This document shows positions 1 to 7,023 of a stretch of 27,575 nt of DNA, one piece after another. Where the stretch lies: assembly GCA_002344975.1 (NCBI GenBank), contig DDUV01000025.1, positions 1-27,575 of the forward strand, read 5' to 3'. The notes below the pieces were generated by a model. That model saw only the letters and a program-made list of their open reading frames with translations. It had not been told where the DNA came from and did not search any database. The position numbers and the translations under genes were made by a program. The DNA is from Saprospiraceae bacterium UBA2329. GTDB lineage: Bacteria > Bacteroidota > Bacteroidia > Chitinophagales > Saprospiraceae. How positions within the stretch are numbered: position 1 is the first letter of the stretch; each line of letters opens with the position of its first letter.

Positions 1-25
1 GATGCCCATTCGGGGCACACACATC

Positions 26-86
26 GCATCTGCGTCCATTTGCCCTAAACGGGCAAAACGGCGCAGATGCAGACCGTTAGCGGTAA
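26..86. repeat. Imperfect hairpin element with cassette-like tail
   Basis: Two nested inverted repeats are visible. GCATCTGCG (26-34) pairs with CGCAGATGC (62-70), and inside it TTTGCCC (39-45) pairs with GGGCAAA (51-57), separated by unpaired bases. Directly after comes GTTAGCGGTAAC (76-87), itself nearly palindromic, and before it GGGGCACACA. The arrangement resembles the folded attC-like sites of gene cassettes, but the canonical integron core sites are not matched exactly. The adjacent AbiC-like gene begins about 50 bp downstream. Confidence 0.5.
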
Positions 87-134
87 CCCTATGACGACAC
101 TGCAAACTCGAACTGACAGCTAAAAACAAACAAC

Positions 135-1136
135 TTGACGACAGAACAAAACGATAAAAAGCAAGAGTTGCCACCGCAACCTAAACTTAGTTGGCGGACA
201 CAACTTTATTGGCGTTACCTGACTTTGAAACATAAGGTAATGCGATTTGAGTTTGACAAAGAGAAAATCACAATTAACTTTTTTATCGGGTTAGCTTTTT
301 TCTCAATTGCAATTGGACTTGTAATCTTTGGTGTTTTTCTATTCAAACTTTCAAAGGACTACTCTATTTCGAGTGATAACGTAATCTTGGATAAGTCAGG
401 ACAAGTTGGAGATTTCGTTGGTGGTATAGTTGGTGCAATTTGGGCTTTGACAGGTGTGCTTTTGTTTTATGCAACGTTGCGACTGCAATCAAGAGAATTA
501 GCTGAGAATAGGAAGCACTTTCAAATGAGTAGGCTAACCGACATTATATACAAGCAACTTGACCTCTTTAACGCACAACTTTCAAACTTCAAATTAAAAG
601 ACATTGAAAGAGACGATGATGATAAACATATTGAACACAAGGGACGAGCAGCAATCTCACTAATGAGACATCGAGTAGAAAGTATTTTACAAATTGAGAA
701 AGGAAAAAAAGGTGAACAGGAAAAACATAAAGCTGCTCTCCGTTTTATGGGAGAGAACTTTGCATTTATTGAAATCAACAAAAATGACTTGCTAAACATC
801 TATGAAGAACTTGACAATCATGTAAGTGTCATTAGAGCAGTTTTAATAAAGGAAGATATTCCACCAGCAGACCTCAACGAACTTAAATCACTTTTCTTCA
901 GGAACATTGGACGAGATTTTTTAAATGCGTCTGAACTCTTGGAGCATTTCTTAGAATGGTATATTTCATTTCAGAAAAAGCAAGACAAAGAAAAAGAGGA
1001 TGACATTTTTTCCCCTGAACATTCAATTAAAAGAAAAATTGCAGTGATTGAGGAGTTTAGGAAAAAACGGTATGACGAAAAGACTATCAAAGAACATTTA
1101 CGAAGCCGAGACATGTATAATGAAACATCGTTTTAA
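135..1136 (+). CDS. AbiC-like putative phage abortive infection membrane protein
   Basis: The 333-residue protein has a basic, hydrophilic N-terminus, a long hydrophobic segment at about residues 46-71 and a second at about 94-114. The second is preceded by GDFVGG (92-97) and followed by a charged stretch QSRELAENRKHFQ. This two-helix hairpin followed by a soluble helical domain is the pattern of the 'putative phage abortive infection protein' family (putAbiC), to which I assign it from memory of the family. The rest is charged and helical and probably cytoplasmic. The frame opens with TTG at 135; the first ATG (240) would remove 35 residues just before the first membrane helix, so either start is possible. 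The gene is clearly AT-rich relative to the centre of the window, consistent with transfer. The defence role is inferred from the family, not shown. Confidence 0.65.
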   Translation: MTTEQNDKKQELPPQPKLSWRTQLYWRYLTLKHKVMRFEFDKEKITINFFIGLAFFSIAIGLVIFGVFLFKLSKDYSISSDNVILDKSGQVGDFVGGIVGAIWALTGVLLFYATLRLQSRELAENRKHFQMSRLTDIIYKQLDLFNAQLSNFKLKDIERDDDDKHIEHKGRAAISLMRHRVESILQIEKGKKGEQEKHKAALRFMGENFAFIEINKNDLLNIYEELDNHVSVIRAVLIKEDIPPADLNELKSLFFRNIGRDFLNASELLEHFLEWYISFQKKQDKEKEDDIFSPEHSIKRKIAVIEEFRKKRYDEKTIKEHLRSRDMYNETSF

Positions 1137-1503
1137 TAATGTTTGCTGCGGACTTCAAATTGACCCGCTGGCACATAGTCTTCATTTCCGAAAAAACATA
1201 AAAAAACATCAATCGCTGGTTCCGGGTCTCCCGACCGGAACCTACTATCCGCACGTCTCCGGACGTGCTATTGTGAAGATCAATAGATTAGTAAAGTTCT
1301 CGTCTCAGACGAGCAGCAAAAACTTCTCCCCCCGCCAGCACAATCTCTTCATCAGCAAAACACCAAAAAACAATCGCTGGTAAGCGGGTTCCACAAAACC
1401 AATTCACCCAAACGATAAAAAATTGAAGCGGCTTGAGTACTTTTGCCAACCTGAGCGCCGGCAAGCAGGCGCTCGACAGAAAATTGAAAACCAAAAGGAA
1501 AGC
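1137..1503. other. Gene-free stretch with three short hairpins and a direct repeat
   Basis: There is no convincing gene here. Three palindromes follow each other: GTTCCGG (1219-1225) with CCGGAAC (1235-1241), GCACGTC (1251-1257) with GACGTGC (1262-1268), and CTCGTC (1299-1304) with GACGAG (1308-1313). Each has a TCC or TCA triplet at or near the loop. CAATCGCTGGT occurs at 1210-1220 and again at 1371-1381, bracketing the hairpins. A fourth hairpin, GAGCGCC (1453-1459) with GGCGCTC (1468-1474), lies in the presumed hsdM leader. The layout suggests a REP-like repeat cluster. Confidence 0.6.
1438..1445 (+). promoter_or_regulatory. Candidate -7 box for the hsd operon
   Basis: TACTTTTG matches the Bacteroidota -7 consensus TAnnTTTG exactly and lies about 60 nt before the chosen hsdM start. 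The nearest TTG upstream (1423-1425) is only 12 nt away, shorter than the usual 17-23 nt spacing, so the -33 element is weak. A start here would place the 1453-1474 hairpin at the very 5' end of the transcript. Confidence 0.35.
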
Positions 1504-3873
1504 ATGAACCAAGCCGTACACAATAGATTGATCTCCTTTATCTGGTCAATTGCAGATGACTGCCTCAGAGACGTTTATGTACGAGGAAAATACAGAGACG
1601 TCATCCTGCCGATGGTCGTTTTGAGAAGGCTCGACGCTTTGCTCGAACCCACCAAAGAAGCCGTCATGGAAGAATTGGCCTTCCAACGCGACGAAGCTGG
1701 TTTTACCGAATGGGATGAGACGGGTTTGAAAGATGCCAGCGGTTATGTGTTCTACAATACCAGCGAATGGACTTTGCAAAGACTTTACGACACCGCTACC
1801 AACAGCCAACAGATTTTGCAGGCCAATTTTGAAGCTTATCTGAACGGCTTTAGCCCGAATGTCAAAGAAATTATTGACAAGTTTAAACTGAAAAGCCAAA
1901 TCCGGCACATGGCATCCAAGGATGTTTTGTTGGATGTGTTGGAAAAATTCACTTCATCTTATATCAACCTCACCCCTTTTGAAAAGGAAGACCCGGACGG
2001 CAGGAAATTGCCGCCGCTTTCCAATTTGGGGATGGGGTATGTGTTTGAAGAGCTGATTCGGAAATTCAACGAAGAAAACAACGAAGAAGCCGGAGAACAC
2101 TTTACGCCCCGCGAAGTCATTGACCTGATGACGCATATTGTTTTTGAGCCGATCAAAGACAAGTTGCCGCCCGTTATGACCATTTACGACCCGGCCTGTG
2201 GTTCGGGCGGGATGCTCACAGAATCGCAAAATTTCATCAAAGACGAAGAAGGCGAAATCCGCGCTTCGGGCGATGTGTATTTGTACGGCAAGGAAATCAA
2301 CGATGAAACTTACGCCATTTGTAAGTCCGACATGATGATCAAAGGCAACAATCCCGAAAATATCCGCGTAGGTTCTACCCTTTCCACCAATGAATTTTCG
2401 GGCCACAGCTTCGACTTCATGCTTTCCAATCCGCCTTATGGCAAATCATGGGCTACGGACTTAAAGTACATCAAAGACGGTAAAGACATCATTGACCCTC
2501 GCTTTGTGGTGAACCTTCAGGATTATTGGGGCAATACCGAAGAGGTGGATGCTACGCCGCGTTCTTCCGATGGACAGTTGCTCTTTTTGATGGAAATGGT
2601 GGATAAAATGAAGCCGTTGAGCCAAAGTATCCTGGGTTCCAGAATTGCTTCGGTACACAATGGTTCCAGCTTGTTTACAGGGGATGCCGGCGGCGGCGAA
2701 AGCAATATCAGAAGACATATCATCGAAAATGATTGGCTCGACTGTATCGTGCAGTTGCCCAATAACCTGTTCTACAATACCGGCATCACTACCTATATAT
2801 GGTTTTTAACAAACGCCAAACCTGAAAAACGAAAAGGAAAAGTTATTCTCATTGATGCCTCGCAACGCTTTGCCAAACTTCGCAAAAACCTGGGCGCAAA
2901 AAACTGCGAACTAAGCCCGCTGCACATCAAAGAAATTCAAAATGCCTATTTGAATTTCACGGATGTGGAACGCAAGGGCGAGGATGGTTTGGCCGCAAAA
3001 GTGTTCAGCAACGCCGATTTTGGTTATTACAAGGTGAGCATTGACCGCCCCGCCAGGCTGAAGGCCCAATTTTCGGAAGAGAAAATAGCCGATTTGCGTT
3101 TTGAAAAATCCCTCAAAGAACCCATGCAATGGGCCTACGACACTTATGGCGAAAAAGTGTATGCCGATTTAAAAACGCTGGAGAAAGAAATATTGGACTG
3201 GTGCGAAAAAAGCGGCTTGGACCTGAACGCCAAAAAACGCAAAGAGCTGACCTCCAACGATACCTGGAAAAAGCAAAAAGACCTGCTTGAAACGGCGACT
3301 TTGTTGTTCCGGCAAATCGGGGCAACGGAGTTCAATGACTTCAATCTGTTCAGTGCCACCGTGGATGAACTGCTGAAAAAGGAGAAAATCAAACTCACTG
3401 CCAGTGAGAAAAACCAAATACTGGCGGCGGTGAGCTGGTATGATGAAACCGCCGAAAAGGTGGTCAAAAAAACGGAGCAGCTCGGCGGCGACAAATTGGA
3501 TCAACTATTGCACTACTTAGGCTGCACGGTGGAGCAATTGCCCGATTTCGGCTACTACCCAAGCGGCAAAAAGGCTGCCGGCCGAACAGGCGGAGATGAA
3601 TACATCATCTACGAAAGCCAAACCGACCTGCGCGACAGCGAAAATGTACCGCTCAACGAAAGCATACACGGCTATTTCCTGCGGGAGGTGAAACCCCATG
3701 TGGCCGAAGCCTGGATTGACTTAGACAAAACCAAAATCGGCTACGAAATCAGCTTCAATAAATACTTCTACCAGCACAAACCCTTGCGCAGCATTGAAGA
3801 AGTGAGCGCTGAAATACTGGCCTTGGACAAGGAAAGCGATGGGTTGATTATGGATATTTTAAATCTGAGATGA
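1504..3873 (+). CDS. hsdM: Type I restriction-modification DNA methyltransferase subunit HsdM
   Basis: This is the modification subunit of a type I system. It transfers methyl groups from S-adenosylmethionine to adenine N6 and works in a complex with HsdS, with HsdR added for cleavage. An HsdM N-terminal helical domain is followed by GEHFTPRE (197-204), the SAM-binding motif DPACGSGGM (229-237) and the catalytic NPPYG (309-313). I place the start at ATG 1504, giving 789 residues; the frame runs upstream to a TTG at 1423, but that adds a low-complexity segment overlapping a hairpin. The protein is much longer than the roughly 500-residue classical HsdM, with about 280 extra C-terminal residues rich in Lys and Glu, probably helical. 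Its stop overlaps the next gene's start as ATGA (3870-3873), so translation is likely coupled. Confidence 0.96.
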   Translation: MNQAVHNRLISFIWSIADDCLRDVYVRGKYRDVILPMVVLRRLDALLEPTKEAVMEELAFQRDEAGFTEWDETGLKDASGYVFYNTSEWTLQRLYDTATNSQQILQANFEAYLNGFSPNVKEIIDKFKLKSQIRHMASKDVLLDVLEKFTSSYINLTPFEKEDPDGRKLPPLSNLGMGYVFEELIRKFNEENNEEAGEHFTPREVIDLMTHIVFEPIKDKLPPVMTIYDPACGSGGMLTESQNFIKDEEGEIRASGDVYLYGKEINDETYAICKSDMMIKGNNPENIRVGSTLSTNEFSGHSFDFMLSNPPYGKSWATDLKYIKDGKDIIDPRFVVNLQDYWGNTEEVDATPRSSDGQLLFLMEMVDKMKPLSQSILGSRIASVHNGSSLFTGDAGGGESNIRRHIIENDWLDCIVQLPNNLFYNTGITTYIWFLTNAKPEKRKGKVILIDASQRFAKLRKNLGAKNCELSPLHIKEIQNAYLNFTDVERKGEDGLAAKVFSNADFGYYKVSIDRPARLKAQFSEEKIADLRFEKSLKEPMQWAYDTYGEKVYADLKTLEKEILDWCEKSGLDLNAKKRKELTSNDTWKKQKDLLETATLLFRQIGATEFNDFNLFSATVDELLKKEKIKLTASEKNQILAAVSWYDETAEKVVKKTEQLGGDKLDQLLHYLGCTVEQLPDFGYYPSGKKAAGRTGGDEYIIYESQTDLRDSENVPLNESIHGYFLREVKPHVAEAWIDLDKTKIGYEISFNKYFYQHKPLRSIEEVSAEILALDKESDGLIMDILNLR

Positions 3874-4715
3874 TGATGGAACTATCAATTGATTTTATCA
3901 AAAAGCTCAAACAGCACATTCTGGCCAGCCGGTATCTGGTGGCAAAAATGGCGAATGCGGAATCGCTCAAGTTGTATTTTATTATTGGAAAAATGGTTGA
4001 CGAAGAATCCCAAAAACGCCAATGGGGTACTAAAGTTTTAGATATACTATCGGAGAGGCTACAACAAGAACTTCCCGGATTAAGAGGCTTTTCGGGTGAA
4101 AATCTAAAACGAATGCGACGCTTTTATACTGAATGGAGTGATTCCGAATATCTTCGGTTGTCCGAAACTACCGGTAATGTGAATTCAATGGAACCAATTC
4201 GGTTGTCAGTGACTACCGAATTACAAGACGCTGCAAAACCGGCTGATTTTGAAAACATTAAATTGAATTTTGAAAATTTCAACGCGATTTCCTTTACGCA
4301 TCATTTTGAGATTCTCACAAAAGTAAAAAGTGAAAACCACCGCTGGTATTACATACATCAGACGGCGCAAAATTTCTGGTCGGTCAGGCATTTGCGCACG
4401 GAACTTGGCAACGAAAGTCATCTCAACCATCTAAATCTAAGCAACAATTTTAGCCAAGTACTACCCGAGGAAATTTCCAACCAAGCCATCCGAGCTTTCA
4501 AAGACCAATATTTATTAGACTTTGTAAACATCGAAGATGCCGATGAAGAAATAGACGAGCGGGTACTAGAAAAAGAGATTGTGCTCAACATCAAGAAATT
4601 TTTGATGTCTTTGGGCAACGACTTCTCGTTCATGGGCAGCCAATACCGCATAAAAGTACAGGCCCTCCCGAACTCCAACACGCCCTGCCCGATGCCGAAA
4701 CTCTTAAAAAATTGA
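3870..4715 (+). CDS. DUF1016 (YhcG-like) protein with internally deleted nuclease domain
   Basis: Residues 1-160 or so match the N-terminal DUF1016 domain of YhcG-type proteins, which are often encoded beside type I systems. The second half, up to FSFMGSQYRIKVQ, is the lead-in to the PD-(D/E)XK nuclease domain. That core, which in relatives carries the catalytic Asp and the E-x-K residues, is missing. After VQ the frame continues for about 17 unrelated residues and stops at 4713-4715. The normal family C-terminus is still present in the +2 frame (4664-4723). At 281 residues the product is shorter than the usual 340-380. It probably lacks nuclease activity; the N-terminal part may still be made. 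The three consecutive ATG codons at 3870-3878 leave the exact start open, and the first overlaps the hsdM stop. Confidence 0.85.
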   Translation: MMMELSIDFIKKLKQHILASRYLVAKMANAESLKLYFIIGKMVDEESQKRQWGTKVLDILSERLQQELPGLRGFSGENLKRMRRFYTEWSDSEYLRLSETTGNVNSMEPIRLSVTTELQDAAKPADFENIKLNFENFNAISFTHHFEILTKVKSENHRWYYIHQTAQNFWSVRHLRTELGNESHLNHLNLSNNFSQVLPEEISNQAIRAFKDQYLLDFVNIEDADEEIDERVLEKEIVLNIKKFLMSLGNDFSFMGSQYRIKVQALPNSNTPCPMPKLLKN

Positions 4716-4723
4716 TGGAATGA
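4664..4723 (+). pseudogene. Out-of-frame C-terminal remnant of the DUF1016 gene
   Basis: Read in the +2 frame relative to the upstream open frame, this stretch encodes 19 residues including LPDAETLKKLME and ends in TGA at 4721-4723. That is the typical tail of full-length DUF1016/YhcG proteins. The TGA overlaps the hsdS start ATG (4720-4722) as ATGA, exactly as hsdM overlaps the DUF1016 gene. This marks the ancestral stop codon and shows that sequence between about 4655 and 4664 was deleted with loss of frame. Confidence 0.8.
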
Positions 4724-6096
4724 TGGACGCAACGCAGACAACTTTTCAGAAATACCCGGCCTATAAAGATTCGGGGGAATATTGGATGGGCTTAATTCCA
4801 ACGCATTGGGACGTGAAGAAACTTAAACATATCTTTCAAGAAAAGAAAAAGGTTACAAATCCCGAATTGGGTTGTGGCTCTATAAGTTTTGGAAAGGTAG
4901 TTTATAAAAATGACGAAAAAATTCCTGAATCAACTAAAGCATCTTATCAAGAGGTTTTGGCAGGTGAATATTTAGTAAATCCGTTAAACCTAAATTATGA
5001 CCTCATAAGTTTAAGAATAGGGCTATCAGAAATCAATGTAGTAGTAAGTTCAGGATACATAGTCTTAAAGAATACAATTGAAATTAATAAATCATATTAC
5101 AATTACCTTTTGCATAGGTATGATGTAGCTTACATGAAGTTATTAGGTTCTGGAGTTAGACAAACCATCAGTTTTAATCACATCGCAAACAGTCTTTTAG
5201 CGTTCCCTCCCCTTCCCGAACAAACCGCCATCGCTGCCTTCCTCGACGACAAAACCGCCAAAATAGACCGGGCCATTGCCCAAAAGGAAAAGATGATAGC
5301 TTTGCTGAAAGAGCGCAAGCAAATCATCATCCAACATGCGGTGACTAAGGGTCTGAATCAGGATTTACAGGATGATGGGATGAACAGGATTGATGACGGT
5401 GACGGAGGAGAAAAAAATCCTGCAATCCTAAAATCCTCAAAATCCCGATTCAGACCAATGAAAGACAGCGGCGTGGAGTGGATTGGGGAGATACCGGAGG
5501 AGTGGGAGGTGAAGAAACTGTCATATGTAGCAAAAATAGAAACTGGGGCTACACCCGATAGATCAAAATCTAATTATTGGGGCGGTAGTATTCCGTGGGT
5601 GAAAACTGGAGAAGTAAATTACGAAACCATTTTTGAAACGGAAGAACATATTTCGGAATCAGGCTTAAAAAATTCATCAACACGAATAGCTCCAGTAGGG
5701 ACATTATTAATGGCAATGTATGGCCAAGGAATAACAAGAGGGCGTGTAAGCTTACTAGGAGTTCCTGCGACTTACAATCAAGCGTGTTGCGCAATGTTAT
5801 TTGCAAAATCTATTTATAATGTCTACGCTTACTTCTATTTCGTGGCAGCATATCGCTACATTAGAGAAAATGGAAATGAAACAAGTCAGATGAATATTAG
5901 TGCAGGATATATTTCCGGATTAAAAATTTTAATGCCACCTATTATTGAACAAACCGCCATCGTCGCTCACATCGAAACCCAATCCGCCAAAACAGACCGA
6001 GCCATCTCTTTGCAGGAGCAGCAGATAGGGAAGCTGAAGGAACTGAAGGCTACGTTGATAGATGGGGCGGTGACGGGGAAGATAAAGGTACATTAA
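4720..6096 (+). CDS. hsdS: Type I restriction-modification specificity subunit HsdS
   Basis: This subunit recognises the two halves of the bipartite target site and holds two HsdM subunits. The 458 residues contain two target-recognition domains, each introduced by a related segment (YPAYKDSGEYWMGLIPTHW; PMKDSGVEWIGEIPEEW) and each followed by a conserved helix beginning EQTAIAAFL or EQTAIVAHI, the coiled-coil spacers. The recognition domains are visibly AT-rich, whereas the spacers are GC-richer, as expected when domains are exchanged. Residues 211-246, between spacer 1 and domain 2, are encoded by a 105-bp inverted-repeat element (5351-5455). The relatives I know run almost directly from TKGL into PMKDSG there, so the linker is longer than usual. 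No stop or frameshift results. The gene is in the hsdM operon. Confidence 0.95.
   Translation: MMDATQTTFQKYPAYKDSGEYWMGLIPTHWDVKKLKHIFQEKKKVTNPELGCGSISFGKVVYKNDEKIPESTKASYQEVLAGEYLVNPLNLNYDLISLRIGLSEINVVVSSGYIVLKNTIEINKSYYNYLLHRYDVAYMKLLGSGVRQTISFNHIANSLLAFPPLPEQTAIAAFLDDKTAKIDRAIAQKEKMIALLKERKQIIIQHAVTKGLNQDLQDDGMNRIDDGDGGEKNPAILKSSKSRFRPMKDSGVEWIGEIPEEWEVKKLSYVAKIETGATPDRSKSNYWGGSIPWVKTGEVNYETIFETEEHISESGLKNSSTRIAPVGTLLMAMYGQGITRGRVSLLGVPATYNQACCAMLFAKSIYNVYAYFYFVAAYRYIRENGNETSQMNISAGYISGLKILMPPIIEQTAIVAHIETQSAKTDRAISLQEQQIGKLKELKATLIDGAVTGKIKVH
5351..5455. repeat. 105-bp inverted-repeat (MITE-like) element inserted in frame in hsdS
   Basis: The element begins with GTCTGAATCAGGATT (5351-5365) and ends with AATCCCGATTCAGAC (5441-5455); the ends are inverted repeats with one mismatch in 15. 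The interior holds repeated AGGAT/ATCCT words of the kind found in widespread Bacteroidota intergenic repeats with GGATT-rich arms. Its length is exactly 35 codons, which keeps hsdS open. I see no clear target-site duplication. Confidence 0.75.
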
Positions 6097-6117
6097 TAAA
6101 TAAAGAATATCCGAAAG

Positions 6118-6133
6118 GCTGCAAGCTGCAAGC
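6118..6133. repeat. GCTGCAAGCTGCAAGC repeat between hsdS and the next gene
   Basis: The 16-bp word consists of two tandem GCTGCAAGC-type units. A 12-bp core, GCTGCAAGCTGC, recurs in the 14-bp arms of the long hairpin at 20630-20673, about 14 kb away. Such AGCTTGCAGC words look like a dispersed repeat. The remaining 6097-6320 spacer shows no gene and no clear promoter. Confidence 0.5.
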
Positions 6134-6320
6134 CACGAGCTATGAGCTTGATTATTTATTTTGAAATTAGATTTTCCATTGGGGAAAATTCAAAATATAC
6201 CATTAAAAATGAGCGTTTTTTTATTTTGGAAATCAAACTCGCGCCCATGAACCGAGGCGTGATCGAAGCTCATGACTTTTGACAGGGTGCTGAATCGTAA
6301 CAAAACAAAAACACTACATC

Positions 6321-6986
6321 ATGAAATTAACACAGTTCGAAAGCAAATTCAAATGCTTTTTAGACGATCTGGAAAAGGAAGGTGCGCCTGAAATGTATTG
6401 GCAGCGTGGTTATGCCATGCCGAAAGAAATCAAGGAAGGCGCGCTTTTGTTTATTGGATTAAATCCATCCTTTCCAGAAGAAGCTAAATCGGGAAGTCAC
6501 CTATACGATCTCAAGCAAGAGGATGAGGGGTATTTTGCAAAGTTTGGAGACATCGCAAAGGCATGTGGCGATACAGAATGGAGCCATTTAGATTTATTGC
6601 CCATCCGGCACACCCAGCAAAAAAACATAGAAATAGATGTTGTCTTTACGCATTGGAAAATCGTCGAGGGTTATTTGAGGACTGTTTCACAGGTTCTTCT
6701 TGAGGACGCAAAGCCCAAAGCCGTGGTAGTTGTCAATTCAACGGCGAGATTGTTGTTGGGGAAAGACCAAGACGAACACGCGGAAAAAGAACAGGATAAA
6801 AAAATCTGGATGGGTTTAAAGTTTGATTTTAAGGAGAGTAACGGAGCATGCTATGTCACGAATTCAGACAAACTGGAAGGTGTACCCTTCTTTTTTTCGG
6901 GAATGTTATCTGGCCAGCGTGCATTAGACCTGGGTTCTTATCAAAGACTCAAGTGGCATGTAGCAAAAGTTGTTCAAGAAATTTGA
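6321..6986 (+). CDS. Conserved hypothetical protein with GLNPS motif, possibly UDG-like
   Basis: I do not recognise this 221-residue protein with certainty. The segment ALLFIGLNPSFPEE (about residues 41-54) resembles motif 1 of the uracil-DNA glycosylase superfamily, where a short beta strand ends in G-x-NP. A later segment, FFFSGMLSGQ, falls where that superfamily has its H/N-x-S loop, but it lacks the usual His, so glycosylase activity is uncertain. WSHLDLLPIRHTQQK near the middle is a further conserved-looking block. There is no signal peptide or membrane helix, so it is probably cytosolic. It sits on the same strand between hsdS and hsdR, 37 nt before hsdR, and is probably an accessory gene of the restriction locus. 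Confidence 0.5.
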   Translation: MKLTQFESKFKCFLDDLEKEGAPEMYWQRGYAMPKEIKEGALLFIGLNPSFPEEAKSGSHLYDLKQEDEGYFAKFGDIAKACGDTEWSHLDLLPIRHTQQKNIEIDVVFTHWKIVEGYLRTVSQVLLEDAKPKAVVVVNSTARLLLGKDQDEHAEKEQDKKIWMGLKFDFKESNGACYVTNSDKLEGVPFFFSGMLSGQRALDLGSYQRLKWHVAKVVQEI

Positions 6987-7023
6987 ATCATGCGCGTTTC
7001 ATCAAAAGCATCAAGGTTAAATC

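Noticed and set aside
1048..1383. 111-codon open frame after the AbiC-like gene
   Set aside because: It overlaps the AbiC-like gene end and then runs through three hairpins; no protein family features.
1423..1503. Upstream TTG start for hsdM
   Set aside because: The added 27 residues are encoded across a GAGCGCC/GGCGCTC hairpin and after the TACTTTTG promoter-like box begins; family similarity starts at ATG 1504.
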